Shown: positions 1 to 8,935, counted from the stretch's first letter. The stretch is DNA of 64,000 bases from Streptomyces tailanensis (GCF_008386495.1 NZ_VTHJ01000017.1:62001-126000); one strand, 5' to 3'. Notes: a model not told the origin generated them from the sequence alone. Numbers and translations are program-made.

Positions 1-34
1 CGCCCAGACGGGCACCCTTGGTGGGCTTCGGCAT
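1..34 (-). CDS. rplQ: 50S ribosomal protein L17 (bL17), first 11 codons only
   Basis: The reverse strand starts ATG at 34 and reads MPKPTKGARLG before leaving the window, which is the usual actinobacterial L17 N-terminus. L17 is a large-subunit protein near the exit tunnel. Its position 179 nt downstream of rpoA on the same strand is the classical alpha-operon order. Only the start is visible. Confidence 0.9.
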   Translation of the reverse strand, partial: MPKPTKGARLG

Positions 35-114
35 GGTGTTTCTCCTAGGTGTCTGCCCCGGCCGTATCAGGTACCGAGGTCAGTATCCGAGCAGGCGGTC
101 GCCTGTCGGAGATC

Positions 115-140
115 CGGGGCGTCCCCGAAGGGGCGCCCCG
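115..140 (-). promoter_or_regulatory. Hairpin in the rpoA-rplQ spacer
   Basis: The arms at 115-126 and 130-140 pair almost perfectly around a GAA loop, with one bulged T at 122. No T-run follows on the minus strand, so this is more likely an RNA-processing or stability hairpin between rpoA and rplQ than a full terminator. Confidence 0.4.
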
Positions 141-213
141 GAAGGGGTGCGGGGAACTGCGCGATCAAGCACAGCGCACCCGCACCCGAAAACGGACCGT
201 CTGGCCCGAGCTC

Positions 214-1236
214 TCAGTACTGCTCGGTCTCGACGAACCCGGCGTCCGCGTCGTCGTCCGCGCCAAAGGCGTCAGCGGCGGCGGTCGGGTCGAATCCAGG
301 CGGGCTGTCCTTCAGGGCGAGACCCATCCCGGCCAGCTTCGCCTTGACCTCGTCAATGGACTTCGCACCGAAGTTACGAATGTCCAGGAGGTCGGCCTCG
401 GAGCGCGCGACCAGCTCACCCACGGAGTGGATGCCCTCACGCTTGAGGCAGTTGTACGACCGAACGGTGAGCTCCAGCTCCTCGATCGGCAGCGCCAGAT
501 CGGCAGCGAGCGCGGCGTCCGTCGGGGACGGACCCATGTCGATGCCCTCGGCGTCGATGTTGAGCTCACGGGCGAGACCGAACAGCTCGACCAGCGTCTT
601 ACCGGCGGAGGCCATGGCGTCACGCGGACGCATCGCCTGCTTGGTCTCGACGTCGACGATCAGCTTGTCGAAGTCGGTGCGCTGCTCGACACGCGTGGCC
701 TCGACCTTGTACGTGACCTTCAGAACCGGCGAGTAGATCGAGTCGACCGGGATACGACCGATCTCCTGGCCCACCTGCTTGTTCTGCACGGCGGAGACGT
801 AACCACGGCCACGCTCGACCGTGAGCTCCATCTCCAGCTTGCCCTTGCCGTTGAGCGTGGCGAGGACGAGGTCGGGGTTGTGCACCTCGACACCGGCCGG
901 GGGCGCGATGTCGGCGGCGGTGACCAGACCCGGGCCCTGCTTGCGCAGGTACATCACCACAGGCTCGTCGTGCTCGGACGACACGACCAGCTGCTTGATG
1001 TTGAGGATCAGGTCGGTGACGTCCTCCTTGACGCCCGGCACGGTGGTGAACTCGTGCAGGACACCGTCGATCCGGATGCTGGTGACAGCCGCACCGGGGA
1101 TCGACGACAGGAGCGTACGGCGGAGGGAGTTGCCGAGGGTGTAGCCGAAGCCCGGCTCCAGCGGCTCGATCACGAACCGGGAGCGGAACTCGTCGACGAC
1201 CTCTTCGGTCAACGAGGGACGCTGAGCGATCAGCAT
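214..1236 (-). CDS. rpoA: DNA-directed RNA polymerase alpha subunit
   Basis: The protein has 340 aa, the normal Streptomyces length, and begins MLIAQRPSLTEEV. The N-terminal half (to about residue 230) is the dimerisation and assembly domain that nucleates the alpha2-beta-beta' core. After a linker, residues about 245-315 form the C-terminal domain, visible as NCLKREGIHSVGEL and LLDIRNFGAKSIDEVKAKL, which contacts upstream promoter DNA and activators. The tail is acidic and Ala-rich. It lies between rpsK and rplQ, and its partners rpoB and rpoC are also in this window. Confidence 0.98.
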   Translation of the reverse strand: MLIAQRPSLTEEVVDEFRSRFVIEPLEPGFGYTLGNSLRRTLLSSIPGAAVTSIRIDGVLHEFTTVPGVKEDVTDLILNIKQLVVSSEHDEPVVMYLRKQGPGLVTAADIAPPAGVEVHNPDLVLATLNGKGKLEMELTVERGRGYVSAVQNKQVGQEIGRIPVDSIYSPVLKVTYKVEATRVEQRTDFDKLIVDVETKQAMRPRDAMASAGKTLVELFGLARELNIDAEGIDMGPSPTDAALAADLALPIEELELTVRSYNCLKREGIHSVGELVARSEADLLDIRNFGAKSIDEVKAKLAGMGLALKDSPPGFDPTAAADAFGADDDADAGFVETEQY

Positions 1237-1295
1237 GTTGCGATCCTTCTGTCAGGGGCGCCCGCTATTTGACGCCCTGAGTTGTTACAAGGGTA

Positions 1296-1329
1296 CGGGC
1301 GATACGACCCGAAGGAGTCGTACCGCCCG
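1296..1329 (-). promoter_or_regulatory. Hairpin between rpsK and rpoA
   Basis: CGGGCG-A-TACGAC (1296-1308) pairs with GTCGTA-C-CGCCCG (1317-1329), giving 12 pairs with one A/C mismatch. It sits inside the 125-nt rpsK-rpoA spacer. A role in processing or in setting rpoA level is an inference. Confidence 0.4.
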
Positions 1330-1361
1330 AAAACCTCAGACCAAGCAGCCTGCGTCGAAGA

Positions 1362-1766
1362 TCAGACGCGGCGGCGCTTGGGCGGACGGCACCCGTTGTG
1401 CGGGGTCGGGGTCACGTCCTGGATGGAGCCGACCTCGAGACCGGTCGCCTGGAGCGAACGGATGGCGGTCTCGCGACCGGAACCCGGGCCCTTGACGAAC
1501 ACGTCGACCTTGCGCATGCCGTGCTCCTGGGCGCGACGGGCAGCCGACTCGGCGGCCATCTGCGCGGCGAACGGCGTGGACTTCCGGGAGCCCTTGAAGC
1601 CGACGTGGCCGGCGGAGGCCCAGGAGATCACGTTGCCGGACGGGTCCGTGATCGAGACGATCGTGTTGTTGAACGTGCTCTTGATGTGCGCGTGGCCGTG
1701 AGCGACGTTCTTCTTTTCCTTGCGGCGCACCTTCTTGGCAGCGCCCTGACGACCCTTGGGGGGCAT
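1362..1766 (-). CDS. rpsK: 30S ribosomal protein S11 (uS11)
   Basis: A 134-aa protein with the S11 core (AHGHAHIKSTFNNTIVSITD) and the basic C-terminus NGCRPPKRRRV that threads into the platform near the mRNA exit site. The N-terminus MPPKGRQGAAKKVRRKEKK is the lysine-rich actinobacterial form. It follows rpsM by 70 nt and precedes rpoA. Length and sequence are fully typical. Confidence 0.97.
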   Translation of the reverse strand: MPPKGRQGAAKKVRRKEKKNVAHGHAHIKSTFNNTIVSITDPSGNVISWASAGHVGFKGSRKSTPFAAQMAAESAARRAQEHGMRKVDVFVKGPGSGRETAIRSLQATGLEVGSIQDVTPTPHNGCRPPKRRRV

Positions 1767-1836
1767 CTACTAACTCCTACGGGGAGGTGGTCGGTCCTAC
1801 AGCGAAGACCGCTGATGAAGCGTTGTCCGCTGAGGA

Positions 1837-2217
1837 CTACTTCTTGCCCGGCTTCTTCTTACCGGCGATGGCGCGACGCGGGCCCTTGCGGGTGCGGGCG
1901 TTGGTGCTGGTGCGCTGACCGCGGACGGGCAGACCACGACGGTGACGGAGACCCTGGTAGCAGCCGATCTCCACCTTGCGGCGGATGTCGGCCTGGATCT
2001 CGCGACGGAGGTCACCCTCAGTCTTGATGTTGTTGTCCACGTACTCGCGGATCGCGACGAGCTGCTCCTCGGAGAGGTCGCGAACGCGGGTGTTCGGGTT
2101 GACGCCGGTCGCTGCCAGCGTCTCCTGGGAGAGGGTCCGGCCGATGCCGAACACGTAGGTGAGGGCGACCTCCACGCGCTTGTCGCGCGGGATGTCAACA
2201 CCGGAAACGCGTGCCAT
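1837..2217 (-). CDS. rpsM: 30S ribosomal protein S13 (uS13)
   Basis: A 126-aa protein starting MARVSGVDIPRDKRVE. It carries the helix-turn region (YVFGIGRTLSQETL), the RRGLPVRGQRT segment and a lysine-rich tail ending KKKPGKK that reaches the P-site tRNA. S13 contacts S19 and the large subunit (bridge B1). In-frame start sites farther upstream exist but would add sequence foreign to the family. Confidence 0.97.
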   Translation of the reverse strand: MARVSGVDIPRDKRVEVALTYVFGIGRTLSQETLAATGVNPNTRVRDLSEEQLVAIREYVDNNIKTEGDLRREIQADIRRKVEIGCYQGLRHRRGLPVRGQRTSTNARTRKGPRRAIAGKKKPGKK

Positions 2218-2407
2218 TCAATGGCTCCTGGTGATTGTCGGAGGTCTTCCACAGAACCGGTTCCCGACCGCCGTACGAGGTACGAACCGGGTCCCCGGCC
2301 TCCGAGCCGGGGGTATCAGACACCGAAGCGCCTGGGCCCTGCGTATGAACATATTCAGCTTGCGTCGCGCGAATCTCTGCGAATCGAGCAGAGGGATCGG
2401 TCGTGCG

Positions 2408-2521
2408 TCAGCCCTGGCGCTGCTTGTGGCGCGGGTTCTCGCAGATGACCATGACCCGACCGTGACGGCGGATCACCCTGCACTTGTCGCAGATCTTCTT
2501 GACGCTCGGCTTGACCTTCAT
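2408..2521 (-). CDS. rpmJ: 50S ribosomal protein L36 (bL36), zinc-binding form
   Basis: A 37-aa ORF from ATG at 2521 to TGA at 2408, reading MKVKPSVKKICDKC and then a short basic stretch. Cys11, Cys14, Cys27 and His32 are the four zinc ligands of the C+ form. Streptomycetes usually also have a zinc-free paralogue controlled by Zur, which is not in this window. It lies between infA and rpsM, as in other bacteria. Confidence 0.95.
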   Translation of the reverse strand: MKVKPSVKKICDKCRVIRRHGRVMVICENPRHKQRQG

Positions 2522-2594
2522 GGGGTGAGGTTCTCCGGGTCAGTGCCACCACCCGCGTCCCGGAAACCGGGGCCACGGAGAGCGGGGGCAAGAT

Positions 2595-2816
2595 CTACTT
2601 GTAGCGGTAGACGATCCGGCCACGCGTCAGGTCGTACGGAGACAGCTCCACCACGACCCGGTCGTCAGGGAGGATGCGGATGTAGTGCATACGCATCTTG
2701 CCGCTGATGTGTGCCAGGACCTGGTGGCCGTTCTGGAGCTCGACCTTGAACATGGCGTTCGGCAGAGACTCGACGACAGTGCCCTCGATCTCGATGGCAC
2801 CTTGCTTCTTGGCCAC
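2595..2816 (-). CDS. infA: Translation initiation factor IF-1
   Basis: 73 aa from the GTG at 2816 (MAKKQGAIEIEGTVVESLPN). It is a single OB-fold that binds the ribosomal A site during initiation. The motif ISGKMRMHYIRILPDDRVVVE and the C-terminus GRIVYRYK are canonical. Longer in-frame starts upstream would give non-homologous N-termini, so the GTG is preferred. It sits between map and rpmJ. Confidence 0.96.
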   Translation of the reverse strand: MAKKQGAIEIEGTVVESLPNAMFKVELQNGHQVLAHISGKMRMHYIRILPDDRVVVELSPYDLTRGRIVYRYK

Positions 2817-2958
2817 GCTTCGCCCTTCGAATCGACTACCTTGATCGACTCCGCGTGACCGGATGAAGACATACGGAAACACGAGAGCCGACGAGTCAGT
2901 CTACGTCAGGGCCCTCAGAAACACGAATCCGGGTAAGGATGCCCAACGAGGGAGATCA

Positions 2959-3798
2959 TTACGCGCCCAACGGATCCGGCGCCGCCGCTATCCCGTGCTC
3001 CGCCAGCTTCGCCTTACCGCCATCGGGTGCCGTCAGCACGAGAGGCCCCTGCTCGGTCAGGGCGACGGAGTGCTCCCAGTGGGACGACCACGTGCCGTCC
3101 GTGGTCACCACGGTCCAGTCATCCGCCAGGACCTGGGTCTTCGGCGTCCCCAGGGACACCATCGGCTCGATGGCCAGGCAGAACCCGGGCACCAGCTTCG
3201 GCCCCTTGCCCCGCCGCCGCTCGACGTAGTTCAGCAGGTGCGGGTCCATGTGCATCTCGGTGCCGATCCCGTGCCCGCCGTAGTCCTCGACGATCCCGTA
3301 CTTCCCGCCGCCCGGCTTCGGCTGCCGGCGGATGTACGTCTCGATCGCCCGCGACACGTCGACCAGCCGGTTCCCCTGCTTCATGGCGGCGATCCCGGCC
3401 CACATGGACTCCTCGGTCACCCGCGACAGTTCAAGGAGCTCAGGGGCGTGCCCGGACCCCACGAACGCCGTGTACGCCGCGTCCCCGTGCCAGCCGTCGA
3501 CGATGGCGCCGCAGTCGATGGAGATGATGTCCCCGTCCTTGAGGACGACCTCGTCGCTCGGGATGCCGTGCACCACGACTTCGTTGACCGATGTGCAGAT
3601 GGTCGCCGGGAAGCCGCCGTAGCCGAGGAAGTTCGACTTGGCGCCGTGCTCCGCGAGTACCTTGCGGGCCACGTCGTCGAGATCCTTCGTGGAGGCGCCC
3701 GGCACAGCGGCCTCCCGGGTGGCCGCGTGAATGGCGGCGACGACCAGCCCCGCCTCGCGCATCTTGGCGATCTGCTCGGGGCTCTTGATCTGCACCAT
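2959..3798 (-). CDS. map: Type I methionine aminopeptidase
   Basis: A 279-aa cytoplasmic enzyme that removes the initiator methionine from nascent proteins. The pita-bread metal ligands are visible: two Asp in SIDCGAIVDGWHGDAAY, His in GGHGIGTEMHMDPH, Glu in AIEPMVS and Glu in WSSHWEHSVALTE. The start is ATG 3798 (MVQIKSPEQIAKM), where family homology begins; an upstream in-frame ATG at 3846 adds an arginine-rich non-conserved leader. It lies downstream of adk (125-nt spacer). Confidence 0.96.
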   Translation of the reverse strand: MVQIKSPEQIAKMREAGLVVAAIHAATREAAVPGASTKDLDDVARKVLAEHGAKSNFLGYGGFPATICTSVNEVVVHGIPSDEVVLKDGDIISIDCGAIVDGWHGDAAYTAFVGSGHAPELLELSRVTEESMWAGIAAMKQGNRLVDVSRAIETYIRRQPKPGGGKYGIVEDYGGHGIGTEMHMDPHLLNYVERRRGKGPKLVPGFCLAIEPMVSLGTPKTQVLADDWTVVTTDGTWSSHWEHSVALTEQGPLVLTAPDGGKAKLAEHGIAAAPDPLGA

Positions 3799-3923
3799 GG
3801 GGGCCTGCGCTCTCCGTCTTCTCTGCCTACGAACCCACGAACTCATCGGGCTCGGGGTTTACCTACACAACAGTACGGCCGCGGCGCCCATCCAGGGCAC
3901 CGCGGCCGACGTACCACAGACAA

Positions 3924-4580
3924 CTACTTGTCGTCGCGCTTGAGGGCCTCCATCGCGCGCGCGGTGACCTCCTCCACCTTGCCGAGGGCCGAGATCGTCA
4001 CCACGAGGCCCTGGGCCTTGTAGTAGTCGATGATCGGCTCGGTCTGGGTGTGGTAGACCTCCAGGCGCTTGCGGACGGTCTCCTCGGAGTCGTCGTCGCG
4101 CTGGTACAGCTCACCGCCGCAGACGTCGCAGACGCCCTCCGCCTTCGGCTGCTTGTACGTGACGTGGAAGACGTGCGCCGAGTCGTTCCGGCAGATGCGC
4201 CGGCCGGCGATCCGCTTGACGACCTCTTCCTCGGGGACCTCCAGGTCCAGCACCGCGTCCAGCTTCATGTCCGCGTCCTGGAGCGTCACGTCCAGCGCCT
4301 CGGCCTGCGAGACGTTGCGCGGGAAACCGTCCAGCAGGAAGCCGTCCACGGCGTCCGGCTGATCCATGCGGTCCTTCGCCATCGCGATGGTGACCTCGTC
4401 CGGCACCAGTTCGCCCTTGTCCATGTAGGACTTCGCGAGTTTGCCGAGTTCCGTCTTCTTGCTGATGTTGGCCCGGAACAGGTCGCCCGTGGAGATGTGC
4501 GGGATCGACAGGTTGTTGGCGAGGAACGCCGCCTGCGTTCCCTTACCCGCACCCGGCGGCCCGACGAGGACGATTCGCAT
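3924..4580 (-). CDS. adk: Adenylate kinase
   Basis: 218 aa, interconverting ATP + AMP and 2 ADP. The P-loop GPPGAGKGT spans residues 7-15. The AMP-binding part (STGDLFR, LLDGFPRNVSQAEAL) and a long lid with cysteines (RRICRND, then CDVCGGELYQRDDD) are visible. Cysteines in the lid suggest a structural zinc, as in many Gram-positive adenylate kinases. The ATG overlaps the secY stop by one base (TGATG), so translation is likely coupled to secY. Confidence 0.97.
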   Translation of the reverse strand: MRIVLVGPPGAGKGTQAAFLANNLSIPHISTGDLFRANISKKTELGKLAKSYMDKGELVPDEVTIAMAKDRMDQPDAVDGFLLDGFPRNVSQAEALDVTLQDADMKLDAVLDLEVPEEEVVKRIAGRRICRNDSAHVFHVTYKQPKAEGVCDVCGGELYQRDDDSEETVRKRLEVYHTQTEPIIDYYKAQGLVVTISALGKVEEVTARAMEALKRDDK

Positions 4581-5893
4581 CAGCGGAGGAACCCTTCGTA
4601 ATTGCGCTGCTGGAGCTGGCTCTCGATCTGCTTCACCGTCTCCAGACCCACACCCACGATGATCAGGATGCTGGTACCACCGAACGGGAAGTTCTGGTTT
4701 GCCCCGAAACCAGCCAACGCCATTGTCGGCACGAGAGCGATCAGGGCCAGATACAGCGAACCCGGCCAGGTGATCCGGTTGAGCACGTAGCTGAGGTACT
4801 CAGCGGTCGGTCGGCCAGCCCGGATGCCCGGGATGAAGCCACCATACTTCTTCATGTTGTCCGCGACTTCCTCGGGGTTGAACGAGATGGCCACGTAGAA
4901 GAAGGCGAAGAAAATGATCAAGAAGAAGTAGAGGGTGATGTGTGCGGGAGCGTCCGTCTGCGCCAGGTTCTTTTCGATCCAGGTCTTCCAGCCGGAGGTC
5001 CCACCGGCGAACTGCGCGATCAGTGCCGGGATGTAGAGCAGCGACGAGGCAAAGATCACAGGGATGATGCCGGCCTGGTTGACCTTCAGCGGAATGTACG
5101 TCGACGTACCGCCGTAGGACCGGCGGCCGATCATGCGCTTCGCGTACTGGACCGGGATACGGCGCTGGGCCTGCTCGACGAAGACCACGAGCCCGACCAT
5201 GACCAGGCCGACGGCGATGACGATGCCGAACTCGATCCAGCCGCCCGCCAGGTCGCCCTGCTCCTTGATGGCCCACAGGGCGGACGGGAAGGTGGCGGCG
5301 ATCGAGATGAACATGAGGATCGACATGCCATTGCCGATGCCGCGGTCGGTGATGAGCTCACCGAGCCACATGACGAGCGCCGTACCGGCGGTCATCGTGA
5401 TCACCATGACGACGGTGGTGTAGATCGAGCGGTCCGGCACGATCGAGCCGGCCATCGCGCAGTTCGGGAACAGCGAGCCGCTGCGGGCGGTGGCGACCAG
5501 GCCGGTGCCCTGGAGGACCGCCAGCGCCACGGTCAGATAGCGGGTGTACTGCGTGATCTTCGCCGTGCCGGCCTGTCCCTCCTTCTTGAGGGCTTCCAGG
5601 CGCGGGATCACCACGGTCAGCAACTGCAGAATGATGCTCGCCGTGATGTACGGCATGATGCCGAGGGCGAAGATCGTGATCTGAAGGAGCGCACCACCGC
5701 TGAACATGTTGACCAGACCGAAGATGCCCTGATTGGTCTGAGCCGCGTTAACGCAGAACTGGACGGCGCTGTAGTCGACGCCGGGGATCGGGATGTGTGT
5801 ACCGATCCGGTAGATCACGATGATGCCGAGCGTGAAGAACAGCTTCTTGCGCAGGTCGGGCGTCTTGAACGCCCGGGCGAACGCGGTGAGCAC
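4580..5893 (-). CDS. secY: Protein translocase channel subunit SecY
   Basis: 437 aa from GTG at 5893, reading MLTAFARAFKTPDLRKK, with a good AGGAGG ribosome-binding site 5-6 nt upstream. A much longer in-frame extension exists but has no family counterpart. Ten hydrophobic segments are expected; the plug and channel motifs around YRIGTHIPIPGVDY and the cytosolic loops (ITDRGIGNGMS, RMIGRRSYGG) are visible. SecY forms the membrane pore with SecE, whose gene is at 47684. It is separated from rplO by a terminator-like hairpin and is followed directly by adk and map. Confidence 0.97.
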   Translation of the reverse strand: MLTAFARAFKTPDLRKKLFFTLGIIVIYRIGTHIPIPGVDYSAVQFCVNAAQTNQGIFGLVNMFSGGALLQITIFALGIMPYITASIILQLLTVVIPRLEALKKEGQAGTAKITQYTRYLTVALAVLQGTGLVATARSGSLFPNCAMAGSIVPDRSIYTTVVMVITMTAGTALVMWLGELITDRGIGNGMSILMFISIAATFPSALWAIKEQGDLAGGWIEFGIVIAVGLVMVGLVVFVEQAQRRIPVQYAKRMIGRRSYGGTSTYIPLKVNQAGIIPVIFASSLLYIPALIAQFAGGTSGWKTWIEKNLAQTDAPAHITLYFFLIIFFAFFYVAISFNPEEVADNMKKYGGFIPGIRAGRPTAEYLSYVLNRITWPGSLYLALIALVPTMALAGFGANQNFPFGGTSILIIVGVGLETVKQIESQLQQRNYEGFLR

Positions 5894-6101
5894 GGTGCCT
5901 CCTGCGACCCCCGCGTGTGCGCGCGTGAGGTGACGACTAATTGGGTTGATGGCCTGAGGAACGAGATTACGGCATGCCAGGACGGCACTGGGCGCCAGCG
6001 GCACAGCCTACCTATATCCGGGGTCGCCCGGGATAGCGATCCACGGCCTCTTCCGATCCCTTCACGCCACGGCAGCAGCCAAATGGGAATGAACGGGAAT
6101 G

Positions 6102-6146
6102 AAAAAGCAGCCGGGCATGGCCCTCCTCACGAGGGCCACACCCGGC
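6102..6146 (-). terminator. Intrinsic terminator between rplO and secY
   Basis: TGGCCCTC (6118-6125) pairs with GAGGGCCA (6131-6138) around CTCAC, and the stem extends outward with GCCGGG (6110-6115) and CCCGGC (6141-6146). On the minus strand it is followed by a five-T run (complement of 6102-6106). It should reduce read-through from the spc cluster into secY-adk-map, which then need a promoter in 5894-6100. Confidence 0.65.
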
Positions 6147-6180
6147 CGGTACTGCTGATGTCGGCCGACGCCGTCCGATC

Positions 6181-6636
6181 TCAGATGAGTTCGGTGACGG
6201 TGCCGCCGGCGGCGGTGATCTTCTCCTTGGCGGAGCCGGAGACGGCGTCGACCGTCACCTGCAGCGCCACGGAGACCTCGCCCTGGCCAAGGACCTTGAC
6301 GAGGCTGTTCTTGCGGACGGCACCCTTGACGACCAGGTCGGCAACGGTGACCTCCCCACCCTCGGGGTAGAGGGCGGCGAGCTTGTCCAGGTTCACGACC
6401 TGGTACTCCGTCTTGAAGGGGTTCTTGAAGCCCTTCAGCTTCGGGAGACGCATGTGGAGGGGCATCTGGCCACCCTCGAAGCGCTCCGGAACCTGGTAGC
6501 GGGCCTTCGTACCCTTGGTACCACGACCGGCCGTCTTACCCTTCGAGGCCTCACCACGACCGACACGGGTCTTGGCGGTCTTGGCACCCGGGGCGGGACG
6601 GAGGTTGTGGATCTTGAGCGGGTTGTTCTCCGCCAT
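6181..6636 (-). CDS. rplO: 50S ribosomal protein L15 (uL15)
   Basis: 151 aa with the glycine- and lysine-rich N-terminal extension (TAKTRVGRGEASKGKTAGRG) that penetrates domain II of 23S rRNA, and the globular C-terminal domain ending GGTVTELI. It is two bases from rpmD upstream and is the last gene before the 6.1-kb terminator. Length is typical for the genus. Confidence 0.97.
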   Translation of the reverse strand: MAENNPLKIHNLRPAPGAKTAKTRVGRGEASKGKTAGRGTKGTKARYQVPERFEGGQMPLHMRLPKLKGFKNPFKTEYQVVNLDKLAALYPEGGEVTVADLVVKGAVRKNSLVKVLGQGEVSVALQVTVDAVSGSAKEKITAAGGTVTELI

Positions 6637-6638
6637 GA

Positions 6639-6821
6639 TCAGTCGACCTCCTCGACCGTCACGAGGTGGCGGACGGTGTGCACCATGCCGCGGAACTCGG
6701 GGCGGTCCTCCTTGACGACCTGCGTGTTGATGCCCTTGAGGCCAAGGGAGCGCAGGGTGTCACGGTGGTTCTGCTTGCTGCCGATGTAGGACTTGACCTG
6801 CGTGATCTTGAGCTGCGCCAT
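6639..6821 (-). CDS. rpmD: 50S ribosomal protein L30 (uL30)
   Basis: A 60-aa protein (MAQLKITQVKSYIGSK through VRHLVTVEEVD), the short bacterial form of L30. The segment SLGLKGINTQVV is the conserved core. It lies three bases after rpsE and two before rplO, tightly packed in the spc cluster. Confidence 0.96.
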   Translation of the reverse strand: MAQLKITQVKSYIGSKQNHRDTLRSLGLKGINTQVVKEDRPEFRGMVHTVRHLVTVEEVD

Positions 6822-6824
6822 GAC

Positions 6825-7430
6825 CTACGCACCCGCCCCGGCACGCGCACGGAGCAGAGCCGCGGGGGCGACGTCCTCGAGGGGCAGACCACGGCGAGCC
6901 GCGATCTCCTCGGGACGCTGCAGGCCCTTCAGGGCCTCCACGGTCGCGTGCACGATGTTGATGGCGTTGTCGGAGCCGAGCGACTTCGACAGCACGTCGT
7001 GGATACCGGCGCACTCGAGCACGGCGCGCACCGGACCACCGGCGATAACACCGGTACCGGGGGACGCGGGCTTGAGCAGGACGACGCCGGCAGCCTTCTC
7101 ACCCTGGATGGGGTGCGGGATGGTGCCCTGGATACGGGGGACCTTGAAGAAGTGCTTCTTGGCCTCCTCAACGCCCTTGGCGATGGCGGCCGGCACCTCC
7201 TTGGCCTTGCCGTAACCGACACCCACGGTGCCGTCACCGTCGCCCACCACGACCAGCGCGGTGAAGCTGAAGCGACGACCACCCTTCACAACCTTGGCGA
7301 CGCGGTTGATCGCGACTACGCGCTCAACGTACGCGGTCTTCTCGGCGGCAGCTGCGCCGCCGTCACGGCCCTTCCGGTCCCGCCGCTCGCCGCCACCGGC
7401 ACCGCCACCGCGGCGCTGGGGTCCAGCCAT
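6825..7430 (-). CDS. rpsE: 30S ribosomal protein S5 (uS5)
   Basis: 201 aa. A glycine/arginine-rich N-terminal extension (GPQRRGGGAGGGERRDRK) precedes the double-stranded-RNA-binding fold (ERVVAINRVAKVVKGGRRFSF) and the C-terminal domain (GVGYGKAKEVPAAI, GTGVIAGGPVRAVLE). S5 acts in decoding accuracy and mRNA unwinding at the entry channel. The residues where spectinomycin-resistance mutations arise elsewhere (VVKGGRRF) look wild type. Confidence 0.97.
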   Translation of the reverse strand: MAGPQRRGGGAGGGERRDRKGRDGGAAAAEKTAYVERVVAINRVAKVVKGGRRFSFTALVVVGDGDGTVGVGYGKAKEVPAAIAKGVEEAKKHFFKVPRIQGTIPHPIQGEKAAGVVLLKPASPGTGVIAGGPVRAVLECAGIHDVLSKSLGSDNAINIVHATVEALKGLQRPEEIAARRGLPLEDVAPAALLRARAGAGA

Positions 7431-7469
7431 TGGATTTACCTCTCTCTTTCCGCTAGCTACGCAGCGAGC

Positions 7470-7853
7470 TCAGAACTTGAGCCCGGCCTCGCGGGCGGCG
7501 TCGGCCAGGGCCGCGATGCGACCCGCGTACCGGTTACCACCACGGTCGAACACGACGGTCTCGACACCGGCGGCCCTGGCACGCTCGGCGACCAGGGCGC
7601 CGACCTTGCCGGCCTGCGCCGACTTGTCTTCCGAGCCACCACGGATGGACGCGTCCAGAGTCGACGCCGACGCCAGGGTGTGCCCCTGGATGTCGTCGAT
7701 GACCTGGGCCACGATGTGGCGGTTCGAGCGGGTCACGACCAGGCGGGGACGCTCAGCCGTACCGTTGACCTTCTTACGGATACGGATGTGGCGCCGCTTG
7801 ATGGCAGCACGCTTGTAAGCGTCGCCCTTAGCGATCTTCGTGCCGTATGCCAT
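7470..7853 (-). CDS. rplR: 50S ribosomal protein L18 (uL18)
   Basis: 127 aa ending AREAGLKF, the conserved C-terminus. The basic N-terminus RAAIKRRHIRIRKKVNGT and the segment RSNRHIVAQVIDD bind 5S rRNA in the central protuberance with L5. It starts three bases after rplF ends and is followed by rpsE after 39 nt. Confidence 0.97.
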   Translation of the reverse strand: MAYGTKIAKGDAYKRAAIKRRHIRIRKKVNGTAERPRLVVTRSNRHIVAQVIDDIQGHTLASASTLDASIRGGSEDKSAQAGKVGALVAERARAAGVETVVFDRGGNRYAGRIAALADAAREAGLKF

Positions 7854-7856
7854 GGC

Positions 7857-8396
7857 TTACTTACCCGCCTTTCCGACCTTGCGGCGGATGACTTCGCCCT
7901 CGTACTTGACGCCCTTGGCCTTGTACGGGTCGGGCTTGCGCAGCTTGCGGATGTTGGCCGCAACCTCGCCGACCTTCTGCTTGTCGATGCCCTCGACCTG
8001 GAAGCGGGTCGGGGTCTCCACCTTGAAGGTGATGCCCTCGGGCGCCTCGACGGTGATCGGGTGGCTGTAGCCGAGCGCGAACTCGAGGTTCGAACCCTTG
8101 GCCTGCACGCGGTAACCGACACCGCTGATCTCGAGCTTCTTCACGTAACCCTGGGTCACGCCGGTGATCATGTTCGCCACCAGCGTGCGGGACAGGCCGT
8201 GCAGGGCCTTGTTCTGACGCTCGTCGTTGGGGCGGGTGACGTTGAGAACGCCGTCCTCACCCTTGGCGATGTCGATCGGCGAAGCGACGGTGTGAGTCAG
8301 CGTGCCCTTGGGGCCCTTGACCGAGACCGTACGGCCGTCGATGGTGACGTCCACGCCGGCGGGAACCGTGATGGGGAGCTTGCCAATACGCGACAT
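7857..8396 (-). CDS. rplF: 50S ribosomal protein L6 (uL6)
   Basis: 179 aa with two repeated L6 folds. The start MSRIGKLPITVPAGVDV and the C-terminal signature (RKLRKPDPYKAKGVKYEGE) near the factor-binding site are present. L6 helps dock EF-G and EF-Tu, whose genes are also in this window. Confidence 0.97.
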   Translation of the reverse strand: MSRIGKLPITVPAGVDVTIDGRTVSVKGPKGTLTHTVASPIDIAKGEDGVLNVTRPNDERQNKALHGLSRTLVANMITGVTQGYVKKLEISGVGYRVQAKGSNLEFALGYSHPITVEAPEGITFKVETPTRFQVEGIDKQKVGEVAANIRKLRKPDPYKAKGVKYEGEVIRRKVGKAGK

Positions 8397-8420
8397 AGCT
8401 GTTTCCTCCGTTCCCTTCCG

Positions 8421-8819
8421 CTACCAGACGTAGGCGAGGACTTCCCCACCCACGCCCTTCTTGCCGGCCTGCTTGTCGGTGAGGAGCCCGTGCGACGTGG
8501 AGATGATCGCCACGCCGAGGCCGCCCAGCACCTTGGGCAGGGAGGTGGACTTCGCGTAAACCCGGAGACCGGGCTTGGAGATCCGCTTGATGCCCGCGAT
8601 GGAGCGCTCACGGTTGGGGCCGAACTTCAGCTCCAGGACGAGGTTCTTGCCGACCTCGGCGTCCTCGACCTTCCAGCCCGTGATGAAGCCCTCCTGCTGG
8701 AGGATCTCCGCGATGTGCGACTTGATCTTCGATGCCGGCATCGTCACGGAGTCGTGGTATGCCGAGTTCGCGTTCCGCAGACGCGTAAGCATGTCTGCGA
8801 TCGGATCAGTCATGGTCAT
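8421..8819 (-). CDS. rpsH: 30S ribosomal protein S8 (uS8)
   Basis: 132 aa (MTMTDPIADMLTRLRNANSAY to VGGEVLAYVW), binding the central domain of 16S rRNA. In E. coli S8 is the translational repressor of the spc operon; whether that holds in Streptomyces cannot be read here. The second Met, two codons in, is an equally possible start. The 214-nt spacer upstream of the gene holds a long stem-loop. Confidence 0.97.
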   Translation of the reverse strand: MTMTDPIADMLTRLRNANSAYHDSVTMPASKIKSHIAEILQQEGFITGWKVEDAEVGKNLVLELKFGPNRERSIAGIKRISKPGLRVYAKSTSLPKVLGGLGVAIISTSHGLLTDKQAGKKGVGGEVLAYVW

Positions 8820-8935
8820 GAATTGGCCTTCGGCCTCTCTCGCCGGGGTTTCCAGGTGCCCATCCCTCTCCTCGATCCGAGACGAGGCGGGTGCGGTGCG
8901 GTGGACCTACGGCGTAGTAAGTCGTACGGGCGACC